Shown one piece after another: positions 1 to 8,115 of a DNA stretch of 10,467 bases. Origin of the DNA: Planktothrix sp. UBA8402. GTDB lineage: Bacteria; Cyanobacteriota; Cyanobacteriia; Cyanobacteriales; Microcoleaceae. Location: NCBI GenBank assembly GCA_003456035.1, contig DMPJ01000269.1, forward strand, positions 921-11,387. The letters are read 5' to 3'. A model generated the notes under the pieces. That model was given only the letters and a program-made list of their open reading frames with translations, made no database searches and was not told the DNA's origin. The position numbers and the translations under genes were made by a program. Each line of letters starts with the position of its first letter. The first letter of the stretch is position 1.

Positions 1-2
1 AT

Positions 3-3000
3 TTTAATCAATTTCAACGCTTTGGAGCTTACAGCAATATTAATTCCGAGGCTTGTGATCTAAAAGTTTATCAAGATTTATTAATCTATAATTTCATTAC
101 CCAAAATTTACCCAAAGGTTCAAAATTATTAGAAATTGGTGGGGGAAATTCCAGAGTATTGCAAGCTTTAAAACAAGATTATGAATGCTGGAATTTAGAC
201 AAATTTGAAGGGGTAGGAAATGGCCCAAATCAGATTAATAATTCAGAAAACTCCCGTATTGTTTTAGATTATATTGGCAACTTTAACTCTGAACTTCCTA
301 ATCAATATTTTGATTGTGTTTTTAGTATTTCTACCCTAGAACATATTTCCGAAAATCAAACAACTTTTGATAAAATTACCCAAGATATTGATCGAATTTT
401 AAAACCCTTGGGTTTTTCCTTACATTGTTTTGATGTTGTAATTAGACCCGCAGAAGTTTGGACAAATCAATTTTTACCCTATTTATTTAAGACCCAAAAA
501 ACCTTAAATTCCATGATTGATTTTGACCAAATTAAACTTGATCCTGATTTATATGGAATGTCAGAAATAGCTTATCGTCAGTTTTGGCAACCCACAACCC
601 AAAAATCCTATCAAGAATTTGGTCAACCGATTTCCTATAATATTCTCTGGCAAAAATCCGCCACAAATGTCAGATCTGTATCTCCTCAATTGATTGTTTC
701 TTCATCTTTACCTAAAATTTCTATTGTTACTCCTTCCTTAAATCAAGGTGAATTTTTAGAGGAGTGTATTGATTCGATTTTGAGTCAAAATTATCCTAAC
801 TTAGAATACATAATTATGGATGGGGGAAGTAAGGATAATTCCGTTGAAATTATTAAAAAATATGATAAATATTTAACCTATTGGCAAAGTCAAGCGGATG
901 GCGGTCATTATGCGGCGGTTAATACTGGATTTCAAAAAACAACGGGTGAAATTATGGGATGGTTAAATTCCGATGACAAATATCATCCCGATGCTTTTTA
1001 TAAACTGGCGGCGACATTTAAGCAAAATAAACAGGTGGAATGGGTAATGGGAATTCCGACGGAATGGGATATAAATGGAAAACATATTCATAGTCAAATG
1101 CAGACGCCTTTATGGTCAAGAAAAATGCTTTTGGATAAACAATGGGTGGAACAATATCAACAATTACAACACACTTGGATTCAACAAGAAAGTACATTTT
1201 GGACGCGATCGCTCTGGGAAAAAGCCGGATCTAAATTACAAACAAATCTCAATTTAGCGGGAGATTTTGAACTGTGGTTACGCTTTTCTCGTTATGCTCC
1301 TTTGTATTTATTAAGAAGTTTAATTGGTGGGTTTCGTACTTATGATACTCAACGTTCTAAAATTTATCGAGAGCAATATTTTCAAGAAGTTAAGCAAATT
1401 GTTCAAGAGGAATTACAATTAATTGAGCAAGGAAAATATCCTTCTGATCAACCATCTCCCTCTGTGATAGTGTTAGAAGATCATCAAGTTTTAGCCTTAA
1501 AACAACAAGTATTAAATCAACCTCAAATCAAAGTATCTGCAATTATTTCTACCTATAATTCCGCATCAATGATGTTGGGAAGGTTAGAAAATTTAGTTAA
1601 TCAAACTTTATTTAAACAAGGAAAATTAGAGATTATTGTTGTCGATTCCGGTTCTCAGGAAAATGAAAGAGATATTATTTTAGAGTTTAAAAAACAATAT
1701 CCTGACTTTATTATTTATATTAAAACTGAAGCAAGGGAACCGATTTATCAAGCCTGGAACCGGGGAATTGCGATCGCACGGGGTGAATATATCACCAATC
1801 AAAATACCGATGATCGTCTCAAATTAAATGCTTTAGAAAGGTTATCTAACTATTTAGATGAACATTTAGAAGTTATATTAGTACACGCCGATCAGCAAGC
1901 GGTATCACCGGGAGAAAGTGTTAATTTAGAGCAATTAAATGGCAAACCTCACTGGAAATGGCCGGAATTTTGTCGTTTTAAATTATTATTTTCCGCCCAA
2001 GTAGGTTCTCAACCGATGTGGCGAAAATCTCTACATAATAATTACGGATTATTTGATCAAACCTTAAAAGTTCGAGGAGATCAAGACTTTTATATTAGAA
2101 TTGCTAATGCGGGAGAATTCCATTTTATTCCCGAAATATTAGGGACTTTAAATTTATCAGAACATTCCTTAAGTCATCAACAAGATTTAAGTCGGGAAGA
2201 AGAAATATTAATCTTTAAAAGATATACCTCCTCCCGGGAAAAATTAGCTCAATTTTTGAATCATGCTCAAATTCAACTAACTGATCAAAACTATCAAATT
2301 TTAGTGAATAATTTATCCTGTGATTTAGCAAATCAAGTTTTATCACAGTTTCATCTACCCTTTTATATCAAATTAATCACGGAATTATTAAACTCTGTAG
2401 TTGAATTGGGAACCTATCAACAAACAGTACAAACTAATTTATTAAGAATTTGGAACCGTTTTTCTGACCCCGCCACCCGATTTCAATTTATGAAAACATT
2501 ATCACCCCAAGTCATAGAAACTTGTGATGAGCAAATTCAACTCAAAGGCGAGGGAATGGAAAAAATTGATGAGTCTCAACTTTATATTGATTTATCTAAA
2601 CTTAGTCAAGTTAATCCACCTCAAATTGATCCGGTTTTTTCCGCTCAACCTCGACCTTTTTGGTCGGTGATTATTCCTAGTTATAACGGGGAGAAATATA
2701 TCGAACAGGTGTTAAATAGTGTTCTGACTCAAGCACCGAGTTCTGAAGAAATGGAGATTATTGTTGTTGATGATTGTTCAACTAATCCAGAAATTGAAAC
2801 TCTTGTTAAAAATATTGGTAAAAATCGAGTTCAATTCTATCGACAACCGCAAAATTTAGGGTTAATTCCTAACTGGAATGATTGTATTAAACGGGCTAAG
2901 GGACAATGGATTCATCTTCTACATCAGGATGATTTAGTCCTCCCTGGATTTTATACTCGGATGCGAGAACTATTAGAAAAAGAACCCACCGCCGGGGCGG

Positions 3001-6000
3001 GATTTTGTCGCCATTATTATATTGATGAACAGGGAAAACAACGCTCCCTTTCTGCTTTGGAACAGGAAACAAATGGGATTATTTCTAATTGGTTAGAACG
3101 CATTGCTGTGATGCAGCGTATTCAATTTGCTGCTATGGTAGTTAAACGCAGCGTTTATGAAACATTAGGAGGATTTTCTGATAATGCAGGTTCCGCCGCC
3201 GACTGGGAAATGTGGAAACGAATTTCCGCCTATTATCCTGTTGCTTATGAACCCCAAGCTTTAGCCTGTTATCGTTTACATTCAACCTCAGAAAGTTCTC
3301 GGTTAATTTCAATGGGTGCAAATATTTCAGATACTTTAAAATCCATTAAAATATCTCAATCCTATTTACCTGAAAATTTGGCCCTTAATTTATCAAATAA
3401 AGCCCGAGAACATTATGGTTTGTATGCCATTAATACCGCTCAACAACTATTAGTTAATGGGGATGCTAAAGCCGTAATTGCCCAAATTCAAGAAGCCTTA
3501 AAGTGTAGTCAATCTGATGTTGTTAAACAAGCTATTATTGAGTTATTTAGTCCTCAACAACCCAAAGCTCAAATCAAAACCTTAACTCCGGCTCAAATTC
3601 TGGCGGAAGTTTCCCGTTTAACTGAAGAATACAAAACCACAAATAACCCAAGCTCAATTCTCAGTCCCTTGCGTCAAATTCGGCAAATTGTGGCTCAATA
3701 TTGGTTAGGGTTAGAATCAGAAAATTTAGAAAAAACCTATGGAGGAGAAATTGGTCAAGCTCATAAAATTCTACTCAATAGTGGTCTAAAAAATGAAGCC
3801 TTAACACCTCAAGAAAAAGCTCAAGTTCAAGATTGGTTTGGCTATCTCAAAACGGGATTAAATCAACCGAAAGGAATACAGCATTTATTAGCAATTATAT
3901 TGTATGGCTATCCCTACCAGTTATCGCCTAATTGGTATATTCAAGCCCCTATTCCTAAATGGTTTTTATCAGAATATTTTGAATTTATGTTAGCAGTCCC
4001 TCAGTTTTTTCAAGAACTAGGAGAAGCTGAACTCTATTATTGTTATTTGGAAAATTGGATTCACTATACTCATGGGCGGTTTATCAGTGATCCTGAGTTT
4101 CCGATTTGGAAAGAATTAGCCTGGAAATTCACCCAAATTGCTAACTTTATTCCCTTGTATTTTAATACCGCTAATCTCAAAGAAATTTATATTAAACGGG
4201 CAGAAATTATGGAATTTGCCATAAAAAGTTCCGGTTATTCCTTAGATTATCAGTTTCCTGAACGTTCAACAACTCGCCAGAAAATTCGTTTGGGAATTCT
4301 TAGTAACCATTTTTTGCCTCAAACCGAAACCTACTCAACTTTACCTGTTTTTGAGTATTTAGATTCCAGTAAATTTGAGGTAATTTTATATACTCTACAA
4401 TCGAATAATCATCCCCTAGAAAAGTATTGTCAAAGTCGGGCAGAACGTCTTGTAAAACTGCCTAAAAACATCTCAGAACAGGTTAAATTAATCCGTAATG
4501 ATGATTTAGATATTTTGTTAATTGGAACCAATGTAACGGCCGTTAATCACGGGATTACGCTATTAGCATTACATCGTTTAGCCCGCATTCAAGTCACATC
4601 AACATCATCCTGCGTAACTACAGGAATGCGGAATATTGATTACTATATTTCGGGAAATTTAACGGAAATAAAACAGAATCCCCAAGCCCAATATCGGGAA
4701 AAATTAATTCTTTTAGAAGGTACGGCGCACTGTTTTAGTTATTATGCAACTCCCCCGGAACCACCTCAAGTAATTCCAACTCGTTCTAGTTTGGGAATTT
4801 CTGAGCAAACGGTTGTTTTTATCTCTGGTGCTAATTTCTATAAAATTATTCCTGAATTACGAGAAACCTGGGCTAAACTATTAGCAAAAGTTCCTAATTC
4901 TGTATTAGTTTTATATCCCTTTAACCCCAATTGGGCATCCCAATATCGGGCACTTCCCTGGATTAATAATTTTAAAGCCGTTTTAGCGGAATATGGTGTT
5001 GATCCGAGTCGTTTAATTCTAATTAAACCCCAAGGTAGTCGCAGCGATATTAAAGAATACTTGAAATTAGCGGATATTTATTTAGATTCCTACCCTTTTT
5101 CCGGGGTAAATTCTTTAGTTGATCCCTTAGAAGTGGGTTTAGTTCCTGTGGTTAGAGATGGGGATGTGATTCCTAATTTTTCCCCCACCACATCGCAAGC
5201 GGGAGAGGTTTTTGTCGTCCGAGATATTGGTTCATTCCGTTCCTTGATGGCGGCTTCTTTGTTGCGATCGCTCTCTATTCCTGATTTAATTGCTAATAGT
5301 GAAGAATCCTATATTAATTTAGCCACAGCCCTCGCCAATACCCCCCAACTTCGACAACAAAAACGCCAAGAAATTCAACAAAAAATGCAGCAGAATCCTG
5401 AATTTTTGGATAGTCGCACCTACTCGAATAAAATGGGTATAATTTTCCAAAAGTTATTCCAAAATTGGCAACAAAATCAACCCAATCAACAATCTATTCA
5501 ACTCAATAGTCGAGAAATAATCCAACAGTATTTATCGGCTTTGGTAACTCATATTAATCATTATGAATTAGAACGTAATAATCAACTTATTGTTAATCAG
5601 TTGCGTTCTATTCGGAAAATTATGGTGGAACATTGGTTAAAAATTGCCCCAGAACATTTAGAACGAATGTATACAACTGATTTAGGAAAGGGATATCAAA
5701 TTCTCTTAAATCGAGGTATTCAACGGGAACTATTAACCGCAGAAGAAGAACAATTTGTTAACCAGATTACTCAACAAGCTATTGGACTCAAACAGTCTGA
5801 TTCTTTAAATCATTTAATGGTCTTGATGTTATATTATCCCCCTGGAAAAATGGTAGTTGCTAATGCAGAAACTCGTTTACCTCAATGGTTATTAAAAGAG
5901 TATCAACGGGTATTTGAAAATCCGTTAGTTGTGGAAAAAGTACAGCCCTCAATTGTTACAAAAAATCAACCTTCAACCGATACAGAATTATTCCAAAATC

Positions 6001-6404
6001 GGCTAATTGGATGTGTGAATTTATATAAAATTGATCCGTCTAATGCTTCTATCGTTGAGGATTTACGTCAAATTCGTCAACAATTAGCTGATTTTTGGTT
6101 AGGTTTGGAACCGACAAAATTAGAATCTGTTTATCAAAGTTCAATTGGTCAAGTCTATCGAACCCTATTATATAGTGGATTTTCTCAAGAAATTTTAACG
6201 GCTACAGAACAGCAATTCATTAAAACCTTAGCGTCTCAAATGAATCAAGGATTGAATCAAATAGACACAATTAAATCTCTACTAGCAGTGTTATTATATT
6301 GTCGCCCTGAACAATTACAAATTCAGGATCTTTCTCGTTTACCACAATGGTTTCGTCCAGATTATGAACAGTTGAGTCATCAGGTTTCTAGTCGGAAAAG
6401 TTAG
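3..6404 (+). CDS. Giant multidomain methyltransferase / GT2 x3 / GT41 glycosyltransferase (5'-partial)
   Basis: The frame has no stop back to nt 3, so the gene starts outside the window; a TTG at 159 lies inside the SAM-binding motif and is not the start. Visible residues are numbered from nt 3 (residue = nt/3; 2,133 residues). Domains in order: a class I SAM methyltransferase, ~1-220 (motif I LLEIGGGNSRVL at 42-53, later DCVFSISTLEHI); GT2 domain 1, ~237-453 (SDD with D324/D325, later GDFELW); GT2 domain 2, ~509-726 (TDD with D603/D604, later DQDFYIRI); a helical linker; GT2 domain 3, ~886-1100 (QDD with D976/D977, later ADWEMW); helical module copy 1; a GT41 SPINDLY/OGT-like domain, ~1427-1820; helical copies 2 and 3 at the C-terminus. 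No membrane segment is evident, so it is probably cytosolic and builds or decorates a glycan, or glycosylates protein, by successive sugar transfers plus a methylation. Substrates cannot be read from sequence. The stop is TAG at 6402-6404. Domain calls are sure; the pathway is inference. Confidence 0.93.
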   Translation, partial: FNQFQRFGAYSNINSEACDLKVYQDLLIYNFITQNLPKGSKLLEIGGGNSRVLQALKQDYECWNLDKFEGVGNGPNQINNSENSRIVLDYIGNFNSELPNQYFDCVFSISTLEHISENQTTFDKITQDIDRILKPLGFSLHCFDVVIRPAEVWTNQFLPYLFKTQKTLNSMIDFDQIKLDPDLYGMSEIAYRQFWQPTTQKSYQEFGQPISYNILWQKSATNVRSVSPQLIVSSSLPKISIVTPSLNQGEFLEECIDSILSQNYPNLEYIIMDGGSKDNSVEIIKKYDKYLTYWQSQADGGHYAAVNTGFQKTTGEIMGWLNSDDKYHPDAFYKLAATFKQNKQVEWVMGIPTEWDINGKHIHSQMQTPLWSRKMLLDKQWVEQYQQLQHTWIQQESTFWTRSLWEKAGSKLQTNLNLAGDFELWLRFSRYAPLYLLRSLIGGFRTYDTQRSKIYREQYFQEVKQIVQEELQLIEQGKYPSDQPSPSVIVLEDHQVLALKQQVLNQPQIKVSAIISTYNSASMMLGRLENLVNQTLFKQGKLEIIVVDSGSQENERDIILEFKKQYPDFIIYIKTEAREPIYQAWNRGIAIARGEYITNQNTDDRLKLNALERLSNYLDEHLEVILVHADQQAVSPGESVNLEQLNGKPHWKWPEFCRFKLLFSAQVGSQPMWRKSLHNNYGLFDQTLKVRGDQDFYIRIANAGEFHFIPEILGTLNLSEHSLSHQQDLSREEEILIFKRYTSSREKLAQFLNHAQIQLTDQNYQILVNNLSCDLANQVLSQFHLPFYIKLITELLNSVVELGTYQQTVQTNLLRIWNRFSDPATRFQFMKTLSPQVIETCDEQIQLKGEGMEKIDESQLYIDLSKLSQVNPPQIDPVFSAQPRPFWSVIIPSYNGEKYIEQVLNSVLTQAPSSEEMEIIVVDDCSTNPEIETLVKNIGKNRVQFYRQPQNLGLIPNWNDCIKRAKGQWIHLLHQDDLVLPGFYTRMRELLEKEPTAGAGFCRHYYIDEQGKQRSLSALEQETNGIISNWLERIAVMQRIQFAAMVVKRSVYETLGGFSDNAGSAADWEMWKRISAYYPVAYEPQALACYRLHSTSESSRLISMGANISDTLKSIKISQSYLPENLALNLSNKAREHYGLYAINTAQQLLVNGDAKAVIAQIQEALKCSQSDVVKQAIIELFSPQQPKAQIKTLTPAQILAEVSRLTEEYKTTNNPSSILSPLRQIRQIVAQYWLGLESENLEKTYGGEIGQAHKILLNSGLKNEALTPQEKAQVQDWFGYLKTGLNQPKGIQHLLAIILYGYPYQLSPNWYIQAPIPKWFLSEYFEFMLAVPQFFQELGEAELYYCYLENWIHYTHGRFISDPEFPIWKELAWKFTQIANFIPLYFNTANLKEIYIKRAEIMEFAIKSSGYSLDYQFPERSTTRQKIRLGILSNHFLPQTETYSTLPVFEYLDSSKFEVILYTLQSNNHPLEKYCQSRAERLVKLPKNISEQVKLIRNDDLDILLIGTNVTAVNHGITLLALHRLARIQVTSTSSCVTTGMRNIDYYISGNLTEIKQNPQAQYREKLILLEGTAHCFSYYATPPEPPQVIPTRSSLGISEQTVVFISGANFYKIIPELRETWAKLLAKVPNSVLVLYPFNPNWASQYRALPWINNFKAVLAEYGVDPSRLILIKPQGSRSDIKEYLKLADIYLDSYPFSGVNSLVDPLEVGLVPVVRDGDVIPNFSPTTSQAGEVFVVRDIGSFRSLMAASLLRSLSIPDLIANSEESYINLATALANTPQLRQQKRQEIQQKMQQNPEFLDSRTYSNKMGIIFQKLFQNWQQNQPNQQSIQLNSREIIQQYLSALVTHINHYELERNNQLIVNQLRSIRKIMVEHWLKIAPEHLERMYTTDLGKGYQILLNRGIQRELLTAEEEQFVNQITQQAIGLKQSDSLNHLMVLMLYYPPGKMVVANAETRLPQWLLKEYQRVFENPLVVEKVQPSIVTKNQPSTDTELFQNRLIGCVNLYKIDPSNASIVEDLRQIRQQLADFWLGLEPTKLESVYQSSIGQVYRTLLYSGFSQEILTATEQQFIKTLASQMNQGLNQIDTIKSLLAVLLYCRPEQLQIQDLSRLPQWFRPDYEQLSHQVSSRKS
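3582..3989 (+). repeat. Helical module copy 1 within the giant glycosyltransferase
   Basis: First of three diverged copies of a ~130-residue, probably all-helical module, lying between GT2 domain 3 and the GT41 domain. Landmarks shared with the other copies are LRQIRQ followed by WLGLE, LEKTY, IGQAHKILLNSG, LTPQE, GLNQ, LLAIILYGYP and finally PKWFLSEY. It is followed by a further helical stretch (FTQIANFIPLYFN) and then the GT41 catalytic domain, so it may be the N-terminal helical domain that accompanies GT41 domains. I do not recognise a named family. Confidence 0.75.
5517..5915 (+). repeat. Helical module copy 2 within the giant glycosyltransferase
   Basis: Second copy of the module, starting shortly after the GT41 domain ends. 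It carries the same landmarks: LRSIRK, HWLKIAPEHLERMY, LGKGYQILLNRG, LTAEEEQF, GLKQ, LMVLMLYYPP and LPQWLLKEY. It is more diverged than copies 1 and 3 (for example WLKIAP where copies 1 and 3 have WLGLE). No glycosyltransferase follows this copy. Confidence 0.72.
5988..6374 (+). repeat. Helical module copy 3 within the giant glycosyltransferase
   Basis: Third copy of the module, forming the C-terminus of the protein. LRQIRQ and WLGLEP resemble copy 1 closely, followed by LESVY, IGQVYRTLLYSG, LTATEQQF, GLNQ, LLAVLLYCRPEQL and LPQWFRPDY. The coding sequence ends about ten codons later. A linker of about 24 residues separates it from copy 2, so copies 2 and 3 are a tandem pair. Confidence 0.74.
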
Positions 6405-6423
6405 AATTTGGGATTAGTTAGAT

Positions 6424-6448
6424 GGTGCGTGCGCTGCGCTTACGCACC
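6424..6448. repeat. GC-rich hairpin between convergent genes
   Basis: GGTGCGT (6424-6430) pairs perfectly with ACGCACC (6442-6448) around an 11-base loop that is itself rich in GCGC. It lies between the stop of the giant glycosyltransferase (6404) and the stop of ubiD (6455), where a bidirectional terminator could sit. It lacks a T-tract directly after the stem, so it is better called a palindromic dispersed repeat that may also block read-through. From memory, similar GGTGCGT...ACGCACC hairpins are widespread between cyanobacterial genes; this was not checked here. Confidence 0.6.
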
Positions 6449-6454
6449 CTACAT

Positions 6455-7963
6455 TTATTTGATATCGTAGCCGAATAAATTCGGATCAACTTCAGTTAAA
6501 TTCAGATCATTTAATCCATATTCTTCCCAACGTTTTGTTACCATTTCGGCTGTATTAACATCTGACTCTAAAGGTTCTCCCCATTCGTGATTAGTTTCCG
6601 GGGGTATTTTTGTAGTTGCATCTATCCCCATTCTTCCCCCTAATCCGATTTTTTGACTAGCAAAATCTAAGGTATCAAAAGGCGTATCGGGAAGAATAAA
6701 AACATCCCTGGAAGGGTCAACTTTTGAACTAATTGCCCATACCACTTGTCGCGGATCTCTAATATTAATATCCTGATCCACGACTATCACAAATTTGGTA
6801 TAAGTAAACTGAGGTAAGGCACTCCAAAACGCTAATGCTGCCCGCCGCGCTTGACCCGGATAGGCTTTATCAATGGAGATAATAGCGGCTTTATAACTTA
6901 AGGCTTCCATGGGTAGGAAAAAGTCTACAATTTCCGATACTTGCTGTCTTAAAATCGGGGTATAAATCCGGTTTAATGCGATCGCCATCATTGCTTCTTC
7001 CTTGGGAGGACGACCACTAAATGTAGTTAAATAAATCGGGTCTTGACGATGGGTAATACAGTTAAATCTAACTAGCGGAGAATCTTCCACACCGCCATAA
7101 TATCCCATGTGATCGCCGAAGGGCCCATCGGGTAATATTTCTCCGGGGGTAATGGTTCCTTCTAATACAAATTCCGAGTCCGCCGGAACTTCTAAATCAA
7201 CCGTTTTACACTTAGCTAATTGTACACCAGAACCCCCATATAATCCCGCAAATAACCATTCCGATAAATCAACAGGAATCGGAGTCGCCGCCGCCATAAT
7301 AATTAACGGATCTACTCCTAAAGCGATCGCAATTTCTAATTTTTTTCCCTTCTCCGCCGCTTTGCGTAAATGTCTGGCCCCACCTCTAACCGATAACCAA
7401 TGCACGGTCATAGTATTTTTAGATTGCAATTGTAACCGATAAACTCCGACGTTTGGGGTTCCGGTTTCACAATCTTTAGTAATTACTAATCCCAAAGTAA
7501 TAATTTTCCCCGCATCTTTAGGATAGGGACGAATCATCGGAATTTGGTTTAAATCAACATCATCTCCTTGAATGATAATCTGTTGACAAGGAGGGAAAAA
7601 GTTGCGCCCGGGTTTAGCTTTAACTACATCAAATAAAACCTTGCCAAAATCAATCGCTTGGGATATCTTTTTCGGCGGTTTAGGTTGTTGTAACATCCCT
7701 AATTTTTTCCCCAATTCCTCTAACTCTTGGGGAGTTTCCATCTTCATTGACCAACAGACCCGTTGTTCTGTTCCTAACAAATTGATAGCAACGGGATAGG
7801 GTGAACCTTTGACATTTTCAAATAATAGACCAGGGCCACCATATTGCAACATTCGGTTAGAAATTTCCGCAATTTCTAAGTCAGGATCAACCAAGGTTTT
7901 AATCCTTCGTAATTGTCCCCGTTCTTCTAACAGTTTTAAAAAGCCCCTTAAATCTCTCGCCAT
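6455..7963 (-). CDS. ubiD: UbiD-family 4-hydroxy-3-polyprenylbenzoate decarboxylase
   Basis: A 502-residue protein, about the usual length for E. coli-type UbiD, with recognisable similarity over its full length. UbiD enzymes use prenylated FMN, made by UbiX, to remove the carboxyl group of 4-hydroxy-3-polyprenylbenzoate. In cyanobacteria, which make plastoquinone rather than ubiquinone, the homologue is assigned to the plastoquinone-9 pathway. Visible signatures: TPNVGVYR (N171 as metal ligand and R176 as catalytic arginine by family comparison), HWLSVRGGARH (H188), LSEWLFAG (E235, metal ligand position), DGPFGD (279-284, D284 at the proton-donor position), FSGRPPKEE, YTKFVIVVDQD, and DPSRD with the C-terminal GIDAT. 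Position 279 is Asp where I recall Glu in E. coli UbiD. The ATG at 7963 starts a typical N-terminus (RDLRGFLKLLEERGQL). There is no obvious Shine-Dalgarno. No ubiX lies in the window. It is convergent with the giant glycosyltransferase and divergent from the permease. Confidence 0.95.
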   Translation of the reverse strand: MARDLRGFLKLLEERGQLRRIKTLVDPDLEIAEISNRMLQYGGPGLLFENVKGSPYPVAINLLGTEQRVCWSMKMETPQELEELGKKLGMLQQPKPPKKISQAIDFGKVLFDVVKAKPGRNFFPPCQQIIIQGDDVDLNQIPMIRPYPKDAGKIITLGLVITKDCETGTPNVGVYRLQLQSKNTMTVHWLSVRGGARHLRKAAEKGKKLEIAIALGVDPLIIMAAATPIPVDLSEWLFAGLYGGSGVQLAKCKTVDLEVPADSEFVLEGTITPGEILPDGPFGDHMGYYGGVEDSPLVRFNCITHRQDPIYLTTFSGRPPKEEAMMAIALNRIYTPILRQQVSEIVDFFLPMEALSYKAAIISIDKAYPGQARRAALAFWSALPQFTYTKFVIVVDQDINIRDPRQVVWAISSKVDPSRDVFILPDTPFDTLDFASQKIGLGGRMGIDATTKIPPETNHEWGEPLESDVNTAEMVTKRWEEYGLNDLNLTEVDPNLFGYDIK

Positions 7964-7994
7964 TGTGTTTAATAATTGTTACGTCTATTTTTAT

Positions 7995-8023
7995 ATTATG
8001 ACAGTTTCTAAGAAGTAATGTAA
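7995..8023 (-). promoter_or_regulatory. Possible ubiD promoter (weak)
   Basis: Read on the minus strand, CATAAT (8000-7995) matches the -10 consensus at five of six positions, and TTACAT (8023-8018) stands 17 bases upstream at the -35 position but matches its consensus poorly. Transcription would begin around 7988, giving a leader of about 25 bases before the ubiD ATG. Cyanobacterial promoters often lack a good -35, so this is plausible but unproven. Confidence 0.25.
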
Positions 8024-8115
8024 TTCTGGAGAAAAATTATATTTTATTTGGGGCGAATTGTAAGTTTATTGATCCAGAGGCTTTACTATAAGTCTAAAGT
8101 GATTTTTATACGATT
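8024..8115 (+). other. Leader/promoter region upstream of the permease
   Basis: This AT-rich stretch separates the divergent ubiD and permease genes (gap 7964-8115, 152 bases in all). I see no open frame, no RNA gene and no clear operator. TATAAG (8087-8092) and TTGATC (8069-8074) are present but not spaced as a standard -10/-35 pair. There is no Shine-Dalgarno in front of the permease ATG at 8116. A promoter must lie here if the permease is transcribed alone, but I cannot place it. Confidence 0.3.

Noticed and set aside
159..161. TTG at 159 as the start of the giant gene
   Set aside because: The frame stays open to nt 3 and encodes most of the methyltransferase motif I (LLEIGGGNSRVL, nt 126-161), so the true start is outside the window.
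1075..1257. 60-residue plus-strand frame inside the giant glycosyltransferase gene
   Set aside because: It lies wholly within GT2 domain 1 in another frame, and its translation is low-complexity with no recognisable motif.
7152..8018. Plus-strand frames at 7152-7442, 7602-7799 and 7809-8018 opposite ubiD
   Set aside because: They are antisense to a well-conserved enzyme gene, have no family resemblance, and are explained by its codon pattern.
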